64,000 nucleotides of DNA from Sporomusa termitida (GCF_007641255.1 NZ_CP036259.1:2914001-2978000); one strand, 5' to 3'; positions 36,160 to 44,664 are shown, counted from the first letter of the stretch. The notes: generated from the sequence alone by a model not told the origin. Program-made: numbers and translations.

Positions 36160-36352
36160 CGGGAATTTTTTCGCAAGGCGAGGCGGAGGACGCTAACTGA
36201 TTCAGTAAGATCTGCTTTAATAAGGCCGGCAGGTGATGGGTCTCTTATTACTTGCGCGGGCCGCGCATATCGGACATATGTAAGCCGACGACAACGAAGG
36301 GTTGCGGGAAATAAACCGTCAGTATTCACTGGATTGGGGCTGACAAGATACT
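36160..36352. repeat. Dispersed repeat, copy 2, between promoter and enhancer
   Basis: Matches the copy at 13825-13956: left block GCAAGGCGAGGCGGAGGA, then an extra stretch of about 70 bp not in copy 1, then the strongly shared right block (CGGACATATG to GACAAGATACT). The extra segment contains a GCGCGGGCCGCGC palindrome. The repeat sits between P4 and its dyad array, and looks inserted. Confidence 0.7.
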
Positions 36353-36402
36353 CGCGTTGCCAGCGACAATAAGGCGACCTCCTTCCGGGTCCATTTGCTT
36401 TT

Positions 36403-36509
36403 TGATGAAATTAGTCATCATATTTACCGGATAAATTTTATCGATATAACGATAGCCGCTATTCCTAAGAGATGAAAAAACGCATCATTGTTGATGCGTC
36501 TTTTCATCT
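36403..36509. promoter_or_regulatory. Three-site dyad array near the regulator 3' end
   Basis: Dyads at 36403-36420, 36470-36487 and 36492-36509. The last two are 22 bp apart and together form a hairpin that resembles a terminator but overlaps the end of the regulator gene; the proximal site is 67 bp from the first of the pair, exactly as at 58779-58885. The nearest intact promoter box, P4, is 387 bp away, beyond the repeat. A lone CTGGCA half box at 36358-36363 lies 40 bp from the proximal site. Confidence 0.75.
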
Positions 36510-38035
36510 CTCAGGACGATTCCCAGCCGCTTGGCTTTCTTAACGATGGTTGATTGGTCTACCTTTAAAATTTTGGCAGCTTTTCTTGTACTCCCGCATA
36601 ACGCCAGGGCCTTTTCGATTGTCTTTTTTTCAATATTGCTGACGATTTCTTTAAGCCCCATCTCTTCCACAACCAGCTCAGACATATACGACGGATGGAT
36701 ATTCAGCAAATTGCCGATTTGCTCGTTACTAATCGTGCCATCGTGGTCAGATACGATAACCAGTCTCTCAATGATATTTTGTAATTCACGAATATTTCCC
36801 GGCCATGAATACTGCCGCATCATTTCAAAACCAAGCGGCTCGATGGCTGTGTTCTTGGTGTATTTCGCGTTGTAGATTCCCAGAAAATGGCGGGCTAAGG
36901 TCTCGATATCCTGGTTCCGTGCACGCAGCGGCGGGATATGAATAGGAAATACATTCAACCGGTAATAAAGATCTTCGCGAAAACGGCCCTGCTTCACCAG
37001 GTCCTTCAATTCGCAATTGGTCGCCGAGAGAATTCTTACATCTAACTTAACCGGTTTCGATCCGCCGATACGGGTTATTTCCTTGTGTTGAATGACCCTG
37101 AGTAATTTGGATTGCAGTTCCATCGGCATATCCCCGATTTCATCAAGCATAATCGTTCCTTTGTCCGCCAATTCAAACAGACCGGTTTTACCGGTCGTGG
37201 CCGCACCGGTAAAGGCCCCCCTGGCGTAGCCAAACAACTCAGCCTCCAGCAAATTGGCCGGAATAGCGGCACAATTCACTTTGATGAAGGGATCATTTTT
37301 CCTGGCGCTATGCAGGTAGATTTCATTGGCGACTACCTCTTTTCCTGCCCCTGTTTCCCCGGTAATCAAAACAGTAACATCCAAACCGGCGACCTGTTGA
37401 ATGCTTTTGATGACCTGCTGCGTTTCCAGACTATTGCCAATGAGATTCTTGTTTAAATGCAGTTTCCTGAGATGTTCAACCTCAAGCGTACTTTTGATTT
37501 TATCTTTTTCCACTGCTTTTATCTGTTTCTGCGAGGCTTCCAGATCAGACTTCATTTGCAGCAGGTCGGTTATTTCCCGGTCAATAATAACAACTTTCTT
37601 GACATTCCCCTCGGCATCCAGAACCGGGCTGCCGGTAATCAGCATTTTCGTTCCGTTCCTTAAGCTTTCGCCCATGGAGTTTACTTGTTTTTTGTGCTTA
37701 ATCACTTCCGGCGTTACGGCATTGAGATAAACACCGGCCGTCAGGAGCTCGTCCACATACTTGCCGACAACTTCTTCAGGACGAATACCAGTGATTCGCG
37801 TGTAGGCCGCATTGACGTACAAGGTCTTCCCGTGGCCATCGGTAATGTAAATCCCGTCATAGAGATGGTCCCCGATCTCTCTAAAATCGAGTTCTCTGGC
37901 TTCAGTGAGCTCATTGAGCACTTTCTTCAAACCGGCAAGAAGCTCCTGATGGGACGAAATATCCCAGTTTTGTTTCTCTATCCTGGCGATTAATTCTTTT
38001 AAAATAGCTTCACTGCTATCTATTTTGTTTTTCAT
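36485..38035 (-). CDS. Sigma-54-dependent activator with PAS sensor
   Basis: 516 residues. Residues about 55-165 form a PAS domain (LYDGIYITDGHGKTLYVNAAYTRITG), then a linker, then the AAA+ domain with Walker A GETGAGKE (226-233), the sigma-54-contacting GAFTGA loop (273-278) and DEIGDMP Walker B, and a C-terminal helix-turn-helix (AKILKVDQSTIVKKAKRLGI). No receiver domain, so the PAS probably binds a small ligand, perhaps phloroglucinol or an intermediate. ATG with GGGAGCG upstream. It is transcribed away from the thiolase operon and shares the region with dyad arrays, so it is the leading candidate to bind the TGATGM-N6-KCATCA sites. Confidence 0.93.
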   Translation of the reverse strand: MKNKIDSSEAILKELIARIEKQNWDISSHQELLAGLKKVLNELTEARELDFREIGDHLYDGIYITDGHGKTLYVNAAYTRITGIRPEEVVGKYVDELLTAGVYLNAVTPEVIKHKKQVNSMGESLRNGTKMLITGSPVLDAEGNVKKVVIIDREITDLLQMKSDLEASQKQIKAVEKDKIKSTLEVEHLRKLHLNKNLIGNSLETQQVIKSIQQVAGLDVTVLITGETGAGKEVVANEIYLHSARKNDPFIKVNCAAIPANLLEAELFGYARGAFTGAATTGKTGLFELADKGTIMLDEIGDMPMELQSKLLRVIQHKEITRIGGSKPVKLDVRILSATNCELKDLVKQGRFREDLYYRLNVFPIHIPPLRARNQDIETLARHFLGIYNAKYTKNTAIEPLGFEMMRQYSWPGNIRELQNIIERLVIVSDHDGTISNEQIGNLLNIHPSYMSELVVEEMGLKEIVSNIEKKTIEKALALCGSTRKAAKILKVDQSTIVKKAKRLGIVLRDEKTHQQ

Positions 38036-38138
38036 TTCATCGCTCCCTACGATTCACTTAATCAGACATCTATTAACCAAATCATAACCAATCTTTATCC
38101 GCTTGTAAATATTCAACTTTACATTCATTTTGTGAATC

Positions 38139-38154
38139 TTGGCACGAAAATTGC
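38139..38154 (+). promoter_or_regulatory. Sigma-54 promoter box P5
   Basis: Plus strand TTGGCACGAAAATTGC, full -24/-12 consensus, 58 bp before the thiolase ATG. A short ATTCA/TGAAT dyad (38123-38137) touches its upstream edge, but no three-dyad array is nearby; the array at 36403-36509 is 1.6 kb away. Confidence 0.87.
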
Positions 38155-38211
38155 GATTGTTTTTGTTTGTAAGCAGTCTAGTAGTCAATAATCACCTAGG
38201 AGGAGGAAAAG

Positions 38212-39390
38212 ATGAGAGAGGTCGTTATTACCGCTGCCCTACGGACAGCCATCGGCACCTTCAACGGCACCCTGGCCCCCTTGGCGGCGACCGAGCTGGG
38301 CAGCATTGTTATTCGCGCCGTGCTGGCAAAAGTCAATATAGCGCCAGACGCTGTTGACGAGGTTATTATGGGCAATGTACTCCAGGCCGGACTGGGCCAA
38401 AATCCAGCCCGCCAATCAGCCCTGCAAGCCGGCTTGCCGGCTGCAGTACCGGCTTACACAGTTAATAAAGTGTGCGGTTCAGGGCTAAAAGCGGTAAACC
38501 TGGCCACCCAGTCCATTATGGCTGGCGATGCTGACATTATTGTCGCCGGCGGCATGGAAAGCATGACTAATGCCCCTTATCTTCTCGAAAAAGCCCGCTG
38601 GGGCTACCGGATGGGCGACGGCAGGCTGGTTGATGTCATGATCCGCGATGGCTTATGGTGCGCTGCCAACGACTATCATATGGGGATCACTGCCGAAAAT
38701 ATCGCTGCCCAATACGGGATTACCAGGGAAGAACAGGACCGTCTGGCTGCCGAATCACAGGCCAAAGCCCTGAAGGCCATCGACAGCGGCGCTTTCATGC
38801 AGGAGATTGTGCCGGTGACCATTAAAGGCAAAAAAGGAGATACCGTCTTTACCACCGATGAGTTTCCCAAGCGCGGCACATCGGTTGAATCCCTGGCCGC
38901 CCTGCGGACAGCCTTCAAAAAAGACGGTACCGTCACTGCCGGTAATGCCTCCGGCATCAATGACGGGGCGGCGGCACTTATTGTCATGTCCGGCGAAAAA
39001 GCCAAAGCGCTCGGCCTCAAACCGCTGGCCAGGATTGTCGGTTACGGCGCCGGCGGGGTTGACCCTTCTGTCATGGGCCTGGGGCCTGTACCGGCCAGCT
39101 ACAAAGCACTGGCTAAGGCCGGGTTGACTGTGGCCGACATCGATCTGTTTGAAGCCAACGAAGCCTTTGCCGCCCAATTCCTGGCTGTCGGCAAAGAACT
39201 GGGACTGCCCGGCGAGAAGGTCAATGTCCACGGCGGCGCGACCGCGTTAGGCCATCCTATCGGCGCCAGCGGCGCCCGCATCCTTGTTACCCTTCTCCAT
39301 GCCCTGCAGCAGCGCGATGCTAAACGCGGTTTAGCCACCCTGTGCATTGGGGGCGGGCAAGGTATTGCCACCATTGTTGAACGCATTTAA
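38212..39390 (+). CDS. atoB: Acetyl-CoA acetyltransferase (thiolase)
   Basis: 392 residues, standard thiolase size, ATG after TAGGAGGAGG. Active-site Cys is in [12 protein letters not shown] (residue about 88), the second Cys in [10 protein letters not shown] near the C-terminus, and the His in [17 protein letters not shown]. Splits acetoacetyl-CoA into two acetyl-CoA, the final step of the phloroglucinol route. First gene of the plus-strand operon under P5. Confidence 0.95.
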   Translation: MREVVITAALRTAIGTFNGTLAPLAATELGSIVIRAVLAKVNIAPDAVDEVIMGNVLQAGLGQNPARQSALQAGLPAAVPAYTVNKVCGSGLKAVNLATQSIMAGDADIIVAGGMESMTNAPYLLEKARWGYRMGDGRLVDVMIRDGLWCAANDYHMGITAENIAAQYGITREEQDRLAAESQAKALKAIDSGAFMQEIVPVTIKGKKGDTVFTTDEFPKRGTSVESLAALRTAFKKDGTVTAGNASGINDGAAALIVMSGEKAKALGLKPLARIVGYGAGGVDPSVMGLGPVPASYKALAKAGLTVADIDLFEANEAFAAQFLAVGKELGLPGEKVNVHGGATALGHPIGASGARILVTLLHALQQRDAKRGLATLCIGGGQGIATIVERI

Positions 39391-39414
39391 TTACTTTTAT
39401 GAGGTGAACTAATC

Positions 39415-40239
39415 ATGGAAAAAACCATCATCACTGTCGCGACAACCGGCGCTTGGCCAACTAAAGAACATAACCCCAATATTCCTTTGACGCCCCGGGA
39501 AATTGCCGATGATGTTTATGACTGCTGGCAGGCAGGCGCGGCTGTGGCCCACCTGCACATGCGTGACGACGAAGGCAAAGGCACTATGTGCAAAGAAAAA
39601 TTTCGTGAAACCGTTGAGCTGATCCGCAGCAAGTGTGATATTGTCCTCAACCTTACCACGTCCGGCGACCTTTACGCTACCGATGAAACCAGAATGGCTC
39701 ATCTAATTGAACTCAAGCCGGAAATGGCATCCTATGATGCCGGTTCCATGAACTGGATGCATAACAGCTTATTTCTGAACCCGCCCCAGTTTCTGGAAAA
39801 GCTTGGCAAGACCATGCTGGAAAACGGTGTAAAACCGGAAATCGAAATCTTCGACGCCGGCATGATCTACAACTCGCTTTATTATATGAAAAAAGGCGTT
39901 CTCGCTCAGCCGGCCCATTACCAGTTTGTTCTCGGCGCCGCCGGCGGCACTGCCGCTACTATTGAAAACCTGGTATACCTTAAATCCCTGCTGCCCCAGG
40001 GATCTACGTGGTCAGCCCTGGGCATCGGCAACGGCCATGTGCCCATCATGCTGGCAGCTATTGCCATGGGCGGCCACATCCGCGTAGGCATGGAAGATAA
40101 CGTGTATTACGCTAAAAAGCAATTGGCAAAATCCAACAGTGAATTTGTCGCCCGGGCCGTAAGAGTAGTTAAAGAAGCAAACAGAACAGTCGCTACCCCG
40201 GCTGAAGCCAGGGAAATCTTAGGTCTTACAAAGAACTAG
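39415..40239 (+). CDS. BKACE-family lyase, probable triacetate acetoacetate-lyase
   Basis: 274 residues. The beta-keto acid cleavage enzyme family joins a beta-keto acid with acetyl-CoA and releases acetoacetate and a CoA ester. Metal ligands H46 and H48 in AHLHMRD are at the positions found in Kce, with E227 (GMEDNVY) as the likely third. In phloroglucinol degradation, a BKACE cleaves 3,5-dioxohexanoate (triacetate) to acetoacetate plus acetoacetyl-CoA. Its position between thiolase and the dehydrogenase supports that role. Kce proper (lysine pathway) is the alternative. Confidence 0.88.
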   Translation: MEKTIITVATTGAWPTKEHNPNIPLTPREIADDVYDCWQAGAAVAHLHMRDDEGKGTMCKEKFRETVELIRSKCDIVLNLTTSGDLYATDETRMAHLIELKPEMASYDAGSMNWMHNSLFLNPPQFLEKLGKTMLENGVKPEIEIFDAGMIYNSLYYMKKGVLAQPAHYQFVLGAAGGTAATIENLVYLKSLLPQGSTWSALGIGNGHVPIMLAAIAMGGHIRVGMEDNVYYAKKQLAKSNSEFVARAVRVVKEANRTVATPAEAREILGLTKN

Positions 40240-40253
40240 CTAGGAGACGAACT

Positions 40254-41204
40254 ATGATTAAAAATATCGGTGTTATCGGCGCAGGCACCATGGGGCATGG
40301 CATTGCCTTATCCTTTGCCCTGTACGGATATGATGTAATTATATATGATGCCTACGAAAATCAGTTAAAAAAGGCAATGACGGAAATCGCCGCTGAACTC
40401 GACCTTCTAGCTGAGGAGCAATTCATCGGTCCCCAGTCCATTCCGGCTACCCTTGGTCGAATTACAGTTTGCAGTGATCTACAGCAGGCCGTTCAAGACA
40501 GGGATTATGTCATTGAAGCCACGCCGGAAATACTGGAACTCAAACAGAATTTATTCAAACAATTAGACGAACTCTGCCCTAAGCATACCATCCTGGCGAG
40601 CAATACGTCCAGTCTCAGACTGGATGGCATGATGACCTTGATTGCCGACGACCGCAAACAGCGTATGATTGTTAACCACTGGTACAATCCTGCTCACCTA
40701 ATGCCGATTGTCGAACTCTCTTGCTTCGGCAATATGCCTGAGGAGCTTTACGCCGAGGTGGAGCGATTACATGCGTCAATCAAAAAACAAACCGTCAAAG
40801 TGTTAAAAGATGTACCGGGACTGGTAGCCAACCGCATTCAGCAAGGTGTTGCCAGAGAAGTATTTTCGCTGATTGAAATGGGCGTTGCCGAACCTGCCGA
40901 TATTGATAAAGCCCTTAAATTCGGCCCCGCCTTTCGTTATGCTACCACCGGCCAGCTAGAAGTTGCCGATTTCGGGGGGCTTGATATCTGGAGCATTGTT
41001 GGTGATAATCTATTGAAAGAAATGGATAATCGTCAATGTGCCAACGAGCTCTTAAAACAAAAAGTAGCTGAAGGCAAGCTGGGAATAAAAACCGGTGAAG
41101 GCTTCTATAAATATGATGAAGCTAAGATTCCTGCCATTAAAAAGCAATTTATGAAAAAGTTAATCCATCAATTAAAAGCCTCCGAATATTACAAACAGGA
41201 CTAA
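40254..41204 (+). CDS. 3-hydroxyacyl-CoA-dehydrogenase-like, probable 3-hydroxy-5-oxohexanoate dehydrogenase
   Basis: 316 residues. N-terminal Rossmann GAGTMGHG (residues 10-17), then SNTSSL, the catalytic His in VNHWYNPAH and the C-terminal substrate domain (EVADFGGLDIW, GIKTGEGFYKYD). It is longer than true 3-hydroxybutyryl-CoA dehydrogenases (about 280). In the pathway, oxidation of 3-hydroxy-5-oxohexanoate to 3,5-dioxohexanoate is done by an NAD-dependent enzyme of this family, which fits its position after the BKACE gene (14-bp gap). Its paralogue remains only as a decayed hbd fragment at 42081-42444. Confidence 0.86.
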   Translation: MIKNIGVIGAGTMGHGIALSFALYGYDVIIYDAYENQLKKAMTEIAAELDLLAEEQFIGPQSIPATLGRITVCSDLQQAVQDRDYVIEATPEILELKQNLFKQLDELCPKHTILASNTSSLRLDGMMTLIADDRKQRMIVNHWYNPAHLMPIVELSCFGNMPEELYAEVERLHASIKKQTVKVLKDVPGLVANRIQQGVAREVFSLIEMGVAEPADIDKALKFGPAFRYATTGQLEVADFGGLDIWSIVGDNLLKEMDNRQCANELLKQKVAEGKLGIKTGEGFYKYDEAKIPAIKKQFMKKLIHQLKASEYYKQD

Positions 41205-41216
41205 TAGGCAAACAAA

Positions 41217-41267
41217 AAATGCACCCGCCAGGGTGCATTTCAGACTTGGCACAAGCCAAGTCTTTTC
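41217..41267. terminator. Tandem bidirectional terminator between converging operons
   Basis: Two hairpins: AAATGCACCC / GGGTGCATTT (41217-41240, T-run on the minus strand) and AGACTTGGC / GCCAAGTCT (41242-41263, TTTTCTTATT on the plus strand). They separate the plus-strand dehydrogenase from the minus-strand crotonase. Confidence 0.88.
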
Positions 41268-41270
41268 TTA

Positions 41271-42071
41271 TTACTTACCGCTAAAGCCTGGTTTCCGTTT
41301 TTCGATAAAGGCCGTCATCCCTTCGGTCTGGTCTGAAGTGGCAAAACATAACCCGAAAGTTTCCGCCTCATAGGCAACACCTGATGCAAGATCCATCTCC
41401 AGCCCCTGGTTAACAGCAGCTTTACACAGCTGTACCGCCACTTCGGCCCGGGACATAATTTTTTCAGCCAAGGCCCTGGCCACACTAAGCAATTCAGCGG
41501 ACGCCGCCACTTTATTGACCAACCCCAGACGATATGCTTCCTGGGCATCAATCACATCACCGGTATACAGCAGTTCTTTAGCCCGGCCTTTGCCAATTAA
41601 ACGCGGCAGCCGCTGGGTGCCGCCAAAGCCGGGAGTAATCCCCAGCCCCACCTCAGGCTGGCCAAACTTAGCCTTTTCTGAAGCAATCCGGATGTCGCAG
41701 GCCAGCGCCAGCTCGCAGCCGCCGCCTAACGCAAACCCGTTAACAGCGGCAATTACCGGCTGGGGAAGGTTTTCCAGTTTGGCAAACACGCTTTGACCAA
41801 ATTTGCCGAAATTACGCCCCTCCACCGCCGACAAACCACGCATCTCGGCGATGTCAGCCCCGGCGACGAACGACTTGTCGCCACTGCCGGTCACGATGAC
41901 CACTTTAACACTTTCGTCCTGAGCAATAGTATCCAACAGGCTATTTAATTCTGTAAGCAGCTCAGAGTTTAAAGCATTTAATGCCTGGGGCCGGTTTAGT
42001 GTAATAAGCCCAATACCATTACCAGTCACATACAGCAGATTATTATATTGAGTCACAACCTGCACCTCCAA
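41271..42071 (-). CDS. crt: Enoyl-CoA hydratase (crotonase)
   Basis: 266 residues, normal for Crt. Oxyanion-hole segment SFVAGADIAEMRGLSA, then NGFALGGGCELALACDIRIAS and the catalytic Glu pair in GLGITPGFGGTQRLPRLIG. Hydrates crotonyl-CoA. Intact, but the genes upstream on the same strand that should supply its substrate (etf, hbd) are decayed, so its present role is uncertain. Under the sigma-54 box P6 via those remnants. Confidence 0.93.
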   Translation of the reverse strand: MEVQVVTQYNNLLYVTGNGIGLITLNRPQALNALNSELLTELNSLLDTIAQDESVKVVIVTGSGDKSFVAGADIAEMRGLSAVEGRNFGKFGQSVFAKLENLPQPVIAAVNGFALGGGCELALACDIRIASEKAKFGQPEVGLGITPGFGGTQRLPRLIGKGRAKELLYTGDVIDAQEAYRLGLVNKVAASAELLSVARALAEKIMSRAEVAVQLCKAAVNQGLEMDLASGVAYEAETFGLCFATSDQTEGMTAFIEKRKPGFSGK

Positions 42072-42080
42072 CCTTTTTTC

Positions 42081-42444
42081 TTAGTTGTAGTTATAGAAGC
42101 CTTTACCTGTTTTGCGCCCTAAATAACCAGCCTGAACCATCTTTTTTAAGAGTGGGCAGGAGCGATATTTGGGATCGCCATAACCATTATACAAAACCTC
42201 CATGATCGACAAAACCGTATCATTGCCTATCAAATCGGCTGAAGGCCAACGGTCCCAGCGGCTGGTTAAAGCCCAGCTTGGCTACCTGATCAATATCTTC
42301 GGCATCGGCAACCCCCTCCATCTAAGCCTTTGATGCATACCATGGCAGCAGCCTTTTCTTCTGTAACCAGTATACCTTTTTCCACCAATTTATTCAAGTT
42401 CCGTTCAATCCTGGCTATTCCATTCTGAACAAATTCAGGCTTAA
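42081..42444 (-). pseudogene. hbd: Decayed 3-hydroxybutyryl-CoA dehydrogenase (hbd) remnant
   Basis: Minus-strand translation gives two Hbd pieces: an inner segment KPEFVQNGIARIERNLNKLV followed by EKGILVTEEKAAAM, and the C-terminal [41 protein letters not shown] and [18 protein letters not shown] before FYNYN-stop. A frameshift lies in the GPLA-DLIG region, and the central dehydrogenase part and the N-terminal Rossmann are absent. The remnant is in the same strand and order as crotonase. Confidence 0.85.
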
Positions 42445-42449
42445 TGTCC

Positions 42450-42605
42450 TAGCCTGCACAGGGCATGTATCAGCACACGCCCCGCACAGCGTACACGCAT
42501 CAGCTATCGAGGCTTTATCATCCTCCATAACGATGGCGCCTAAGGGGCAGGCCCTTATCCACGCACTGCAGCCATACACTCTTCTTTAGTTATATAGACT
42601 GCCAT
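42450..42605 (-). pseudogene. etfA: Decayed etfA remnant (N-terminal ferredoxin domain)
   Basis: The start MAVYITKEEC and, in shifted frames, CPLGAIVMEDDKASIAD and CTLCGACADTCPVQA are the N-terminal two-cluster ferredoxin domain found in many clostridial-type EtfA. A frameshift is in the first cluster, and after CPVQA the sequence runs directly into hbd. The flavin-binding remainder of EtfA is missing. Confidence 0.8.
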
Positions 42606-42618
42606 GTTATTGCCTCTG

Positions 42619-42713
42619 TTATACAATCTTTGCTGCTAATAGTTTATAAGCGTGTTCGTCACCGGATCAATTTTTACCTCAGTTGTATCAGGCACCTGCT
42701 GCATACTTTTCAT
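42619..42713 (-). pseudogene. etfB: Decayed etfB remnant (both ends, middle deleted)
   Basis: The ATG at 42713 opens a peptide with QQVPDTTEVKIDPVTNTL, the conserved EtfB N-terminus, then jumps, in another frame, to YKLLAAKIV-stop, an EtfB C-terminus. About 220 residues are missing between. With the etfA and hbd remnants this forms a row of three internally deleted genes. Confidence 0.75.
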
Positions 42714-42761
42714 CTCTCCGTATAATAGTGAAGCTTATTTGCATCCTATTAAAATAATGTT

Positions 42762-42777
42762 GCAAAAATCATGCCAG
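42762..42777 (-). promoter_or_regulatory. Sigma-54 promoter box P6
   Basis: Minus strand CTGGCATGATTTTTGC, -24/-12 consensus with correct spacing, 49 bp before the etfB remnant ATG. The promoter and enhancer have kept their form while the genes decayed. Confidence 0.85.
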
Positions 42778-42826
42778 CCAAACACTACCGTTAAACGTTA
42801 AAAAAATCATATAATAAAGCCAGTCT

Positions 42827-42921
42827 TGATGAAAAACATCATCAAGACTGGCAACACCCTACTAAACACACGAATTAGTTCCGATGAACATCGTCATCTT
42901 CTTAGATGCAATTAAGCATCA
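42827..42921. promoter_or_regulatory. Three-site dyad array (enhancer) for P6
   Basis: Dyads at 42827-42844 (proximal, 50 bp from the box; flanking bases extend it to a 14-bp-arm hairpin), 42882-42899 and 42904-42921 (distal pair 22 bp apart). Proximal to first distal is 55 bp, one helical turn less than the 66-67 bp at other loci. Confidence 0.78.
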
Positions 42922-43028
42922 TTTTTAAAAAATTAATCTGGCATAGTAAACTGCCAGAATCCGGCCTGCATATCACATATTTTTTGTAAACTTAAAACTG
43001 ACAAGGCCAGTCAATACAGTGCCTGCTG

Positions 43029-44357
43029 CTATAAAAACTGTTCCAGCAAAATGCAGATCAATAGGCCATCCACCATTCCATTGAGCAGCAGGTAGCGTAG
43101 CAGCGCCGGCAAATTATTAAACACTGCCTGCGGTAAAAACATTACCCCGACACCTACCATGAGCGCTATCCCTGCTATATACATTTCCCGGTTAGTTAGA
43201 TTAACCTTAGCAAACTCTTTTAGCCCCATCCCCAGAATCAGACAAAAAACAACAAACATCACCGCATTGCCAACAGCAGGCGGTATAGCGGCAAAAAATA
43301 CGCCAACTTGTGGGAAAATCCCTAACGTAGTGATTAATAAAGCCCCGGCAATAAAAGGCTTTCTTGATGCCACGCCAGTCATTGATGTAAACCCAATCGC
43401 CGACGCATAAGGAATGAACCCGATGACCGCCCCCAAGCCGGCAAAAATGTCTGATACACCGGTAAAAACGGCCCCGCGATTAAACATCGCCGGTTTAAGC
43501 GGTTCTCCGGTTACTGCGCTCATTCCTAAAATACTGGCCACTAAATTGGAGAAAAGCAGCAACGCCGCAATAACACAGGCAAGAACAACCCCGATATCAA
43601 AGGTGGGCGTACCCCACGCAAATATTTCCGGCTTAGTCGACAATTGCGGGCTATGTTGGCTTATCTGCGGCGAAATTCCAAGAATAAGGGCCATAATCCA
43701 GCCACAGCCAACGCCAAGGAGAACGGCTATGCTTTGGATAAAACCCTTGCTTTTCAAAGTGATCCACATGATCAAACCGGTGGTGCTGACAAAGGCAAGT
43801 AAACTGGCAAAATCCACCATATGATTGGTTCTGCTTAAGCCCAGCATGCCTTTTATCATAGCCGGACTAAGCTGCAGACACATCAGCACAAGAAAAACAC
43901 CATTTACCAGGGGGCTAAAAACCTTAGCTACCAGTCCCGCCATGCCGGTTACGCCGATAAAAATGCACACTATCCCGGCGATAATAAAGCCCATTTCAAT
44001 ATCGGTTCGCAGCACATCCAGACTTTTTCCCAGACTCGGGGCCGAAGTAGCCAACGTAATGAGTACACCATACCACAACCCTGCCGGCCCTTCCATGATT
44101 GGAAACCGATGACCCCATAACGCCTGAAGTATGGATACAATTCCGCACAGAATAAAAGTCCGCTGTACCAGACTGGCTAACCCCAGCTGGTCAAGCCCCA
44201 GGTATCCACCCACAATGACTGGCAAAATAGCAGCATTCGCCAGAAAGTATGTCAAATGCTGCAAACTATAAGAAATCATCTCCTTCAGCGGCAGGTCATC
44301 ATTCAGACCATATCTCATTCCTGACGGCGGCGGCAGGTTATTGCTGTCCCGGCTCAT
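43029..44357 (-). CDS. NCS2-family nucleobase/xanthine-type permease
   Basis: 442 residues started at the ATG at 44357, seven bases after AGGAGG (an upstream ATG at 44381 is weaker). About 12-14 membrane helices of the NCS2/UraA fold. The family is best known for uracil and xanthine, but members also carry other aromatic heterocycles. Here it has its own sigma-54 box (P7) in the aromatic regulon; a role in uptake of phloroglucinol, pyrogallol or gallate is possible. Substrate unproven. Confidence 0.88.
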   Translation of the reverse strand: MSRDSNNLPPPSGMRYGLNDDLPLKEMISYSLQHLTYFLANAAILPVIVGGYLGLDQLGLASLVQRTFILCGIVSILQALWGHRFPIMEGPAGLWYGVLITLATSAPSLGKSLDVLRTDIEMGFIIAGIVCIFIGVTGMAGLVAKVFSPLVNGVFLVLMCLQLSPAMIKGMLGLSRTNHMVDFASLLAFVSTTGLIMWITLKSKGFIQSIAVLLGVGCGWIMALILGISPQISQHSPQLSTKPEIFAWGTPTFDIGVVLACVIAALLLFSNLVASILGMSAVTGEPLKPAMFNRGAVFTGVSDIFAGLGAVIGFIPYASAIGFTSMTGVASRKPFIAGALLITTLGIFPQVGVFFAAIPPAVGNAVMFVVFCLILGMGLKEFAKVNLTNREMYIAGIALMVGVGVMFLPQAVFNNLPALLRYLLLNGMVDGLLICILLEQFL

Positions 44358-44423
44358 GCATCGTCCTCCTATATCCGTCACTACTGTGTCTTACCAGCTC
44401 GCCGGCTGGCATCTATTTATATT

Positions 44424-44439
44424 GCAATAAACATGCCAG
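44424..44439 (-). promoter_or_regulatory. Sigma-54 promoter box P7
   Basis: Minus strand CTGGCATGTTTATTGC, full -24/-12 consensus, 67 bp before the permease ATG. Confidence 0.85.
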
Positions 44440-44442
44440 CAA

Positions 44443-44480
44443 AAATAGCCTTACCTTGAAACTATAAGGTAAGGCTATTT
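44443..44480 (-). terminator. Terminator of the Uma2 gene
   Basis: Perfect 15-bp arms (44443-44457 and 44466-44480), with a T-run on the minus strand, lying 185 bp after the Uma2 stop and directly above P7. Confidence 0.8.
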
Positions 44481-44505
44481 CTAAAAGTGATCTTCGTACA
44501 GTGGC

Positions 44506-44521
44506 TGATGAGCCCTCATCA
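44506..44521. promoter_or_regulatory. Single variant dyad near P7
   Basis: TGATGA-GCCC-TCATCA has the arms of the aromatic-regulon dyad but a 4-bp spacer instead of 6, and lies 67 bp from the P7 box. Only one such site is seen, so it is a weak or divergent site. Confidence 0.4.
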
Positions 44522-44664
44522 CCTTTTCCCCCTATGGCAGTCTATAGAACAGCTAAAAATTTCACCAAACAAGGGGTTATGTTCAATATCCTCAGTCAGC
44601 CGCGCCTTTATGAAGGCATATTGCCAATGTTGGCAACAGGTGAAACCCACGCTAACGGCAGCCA

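Larger units (their letters stand above)
44358..44664. other. Regulatory gap upstream of the permease
   Basis: 307 bp without a gene, holding P7, the Uma2 terminator and a 16-bp TGATGA-GCCC-TCATCA dyad. Short plus-strand frames at 44487-44710 do not resemble known proteins. Confidence 0.45.

Noticed and set aside
36470-36509. Hairpin first read as the terminator of the sigma-54 activator
   Set aside because: It overlaps the end of the gene and both halves are 18-bp dyads 22 bp apart, as at two other loci without a gene ending there. A double role is possible.
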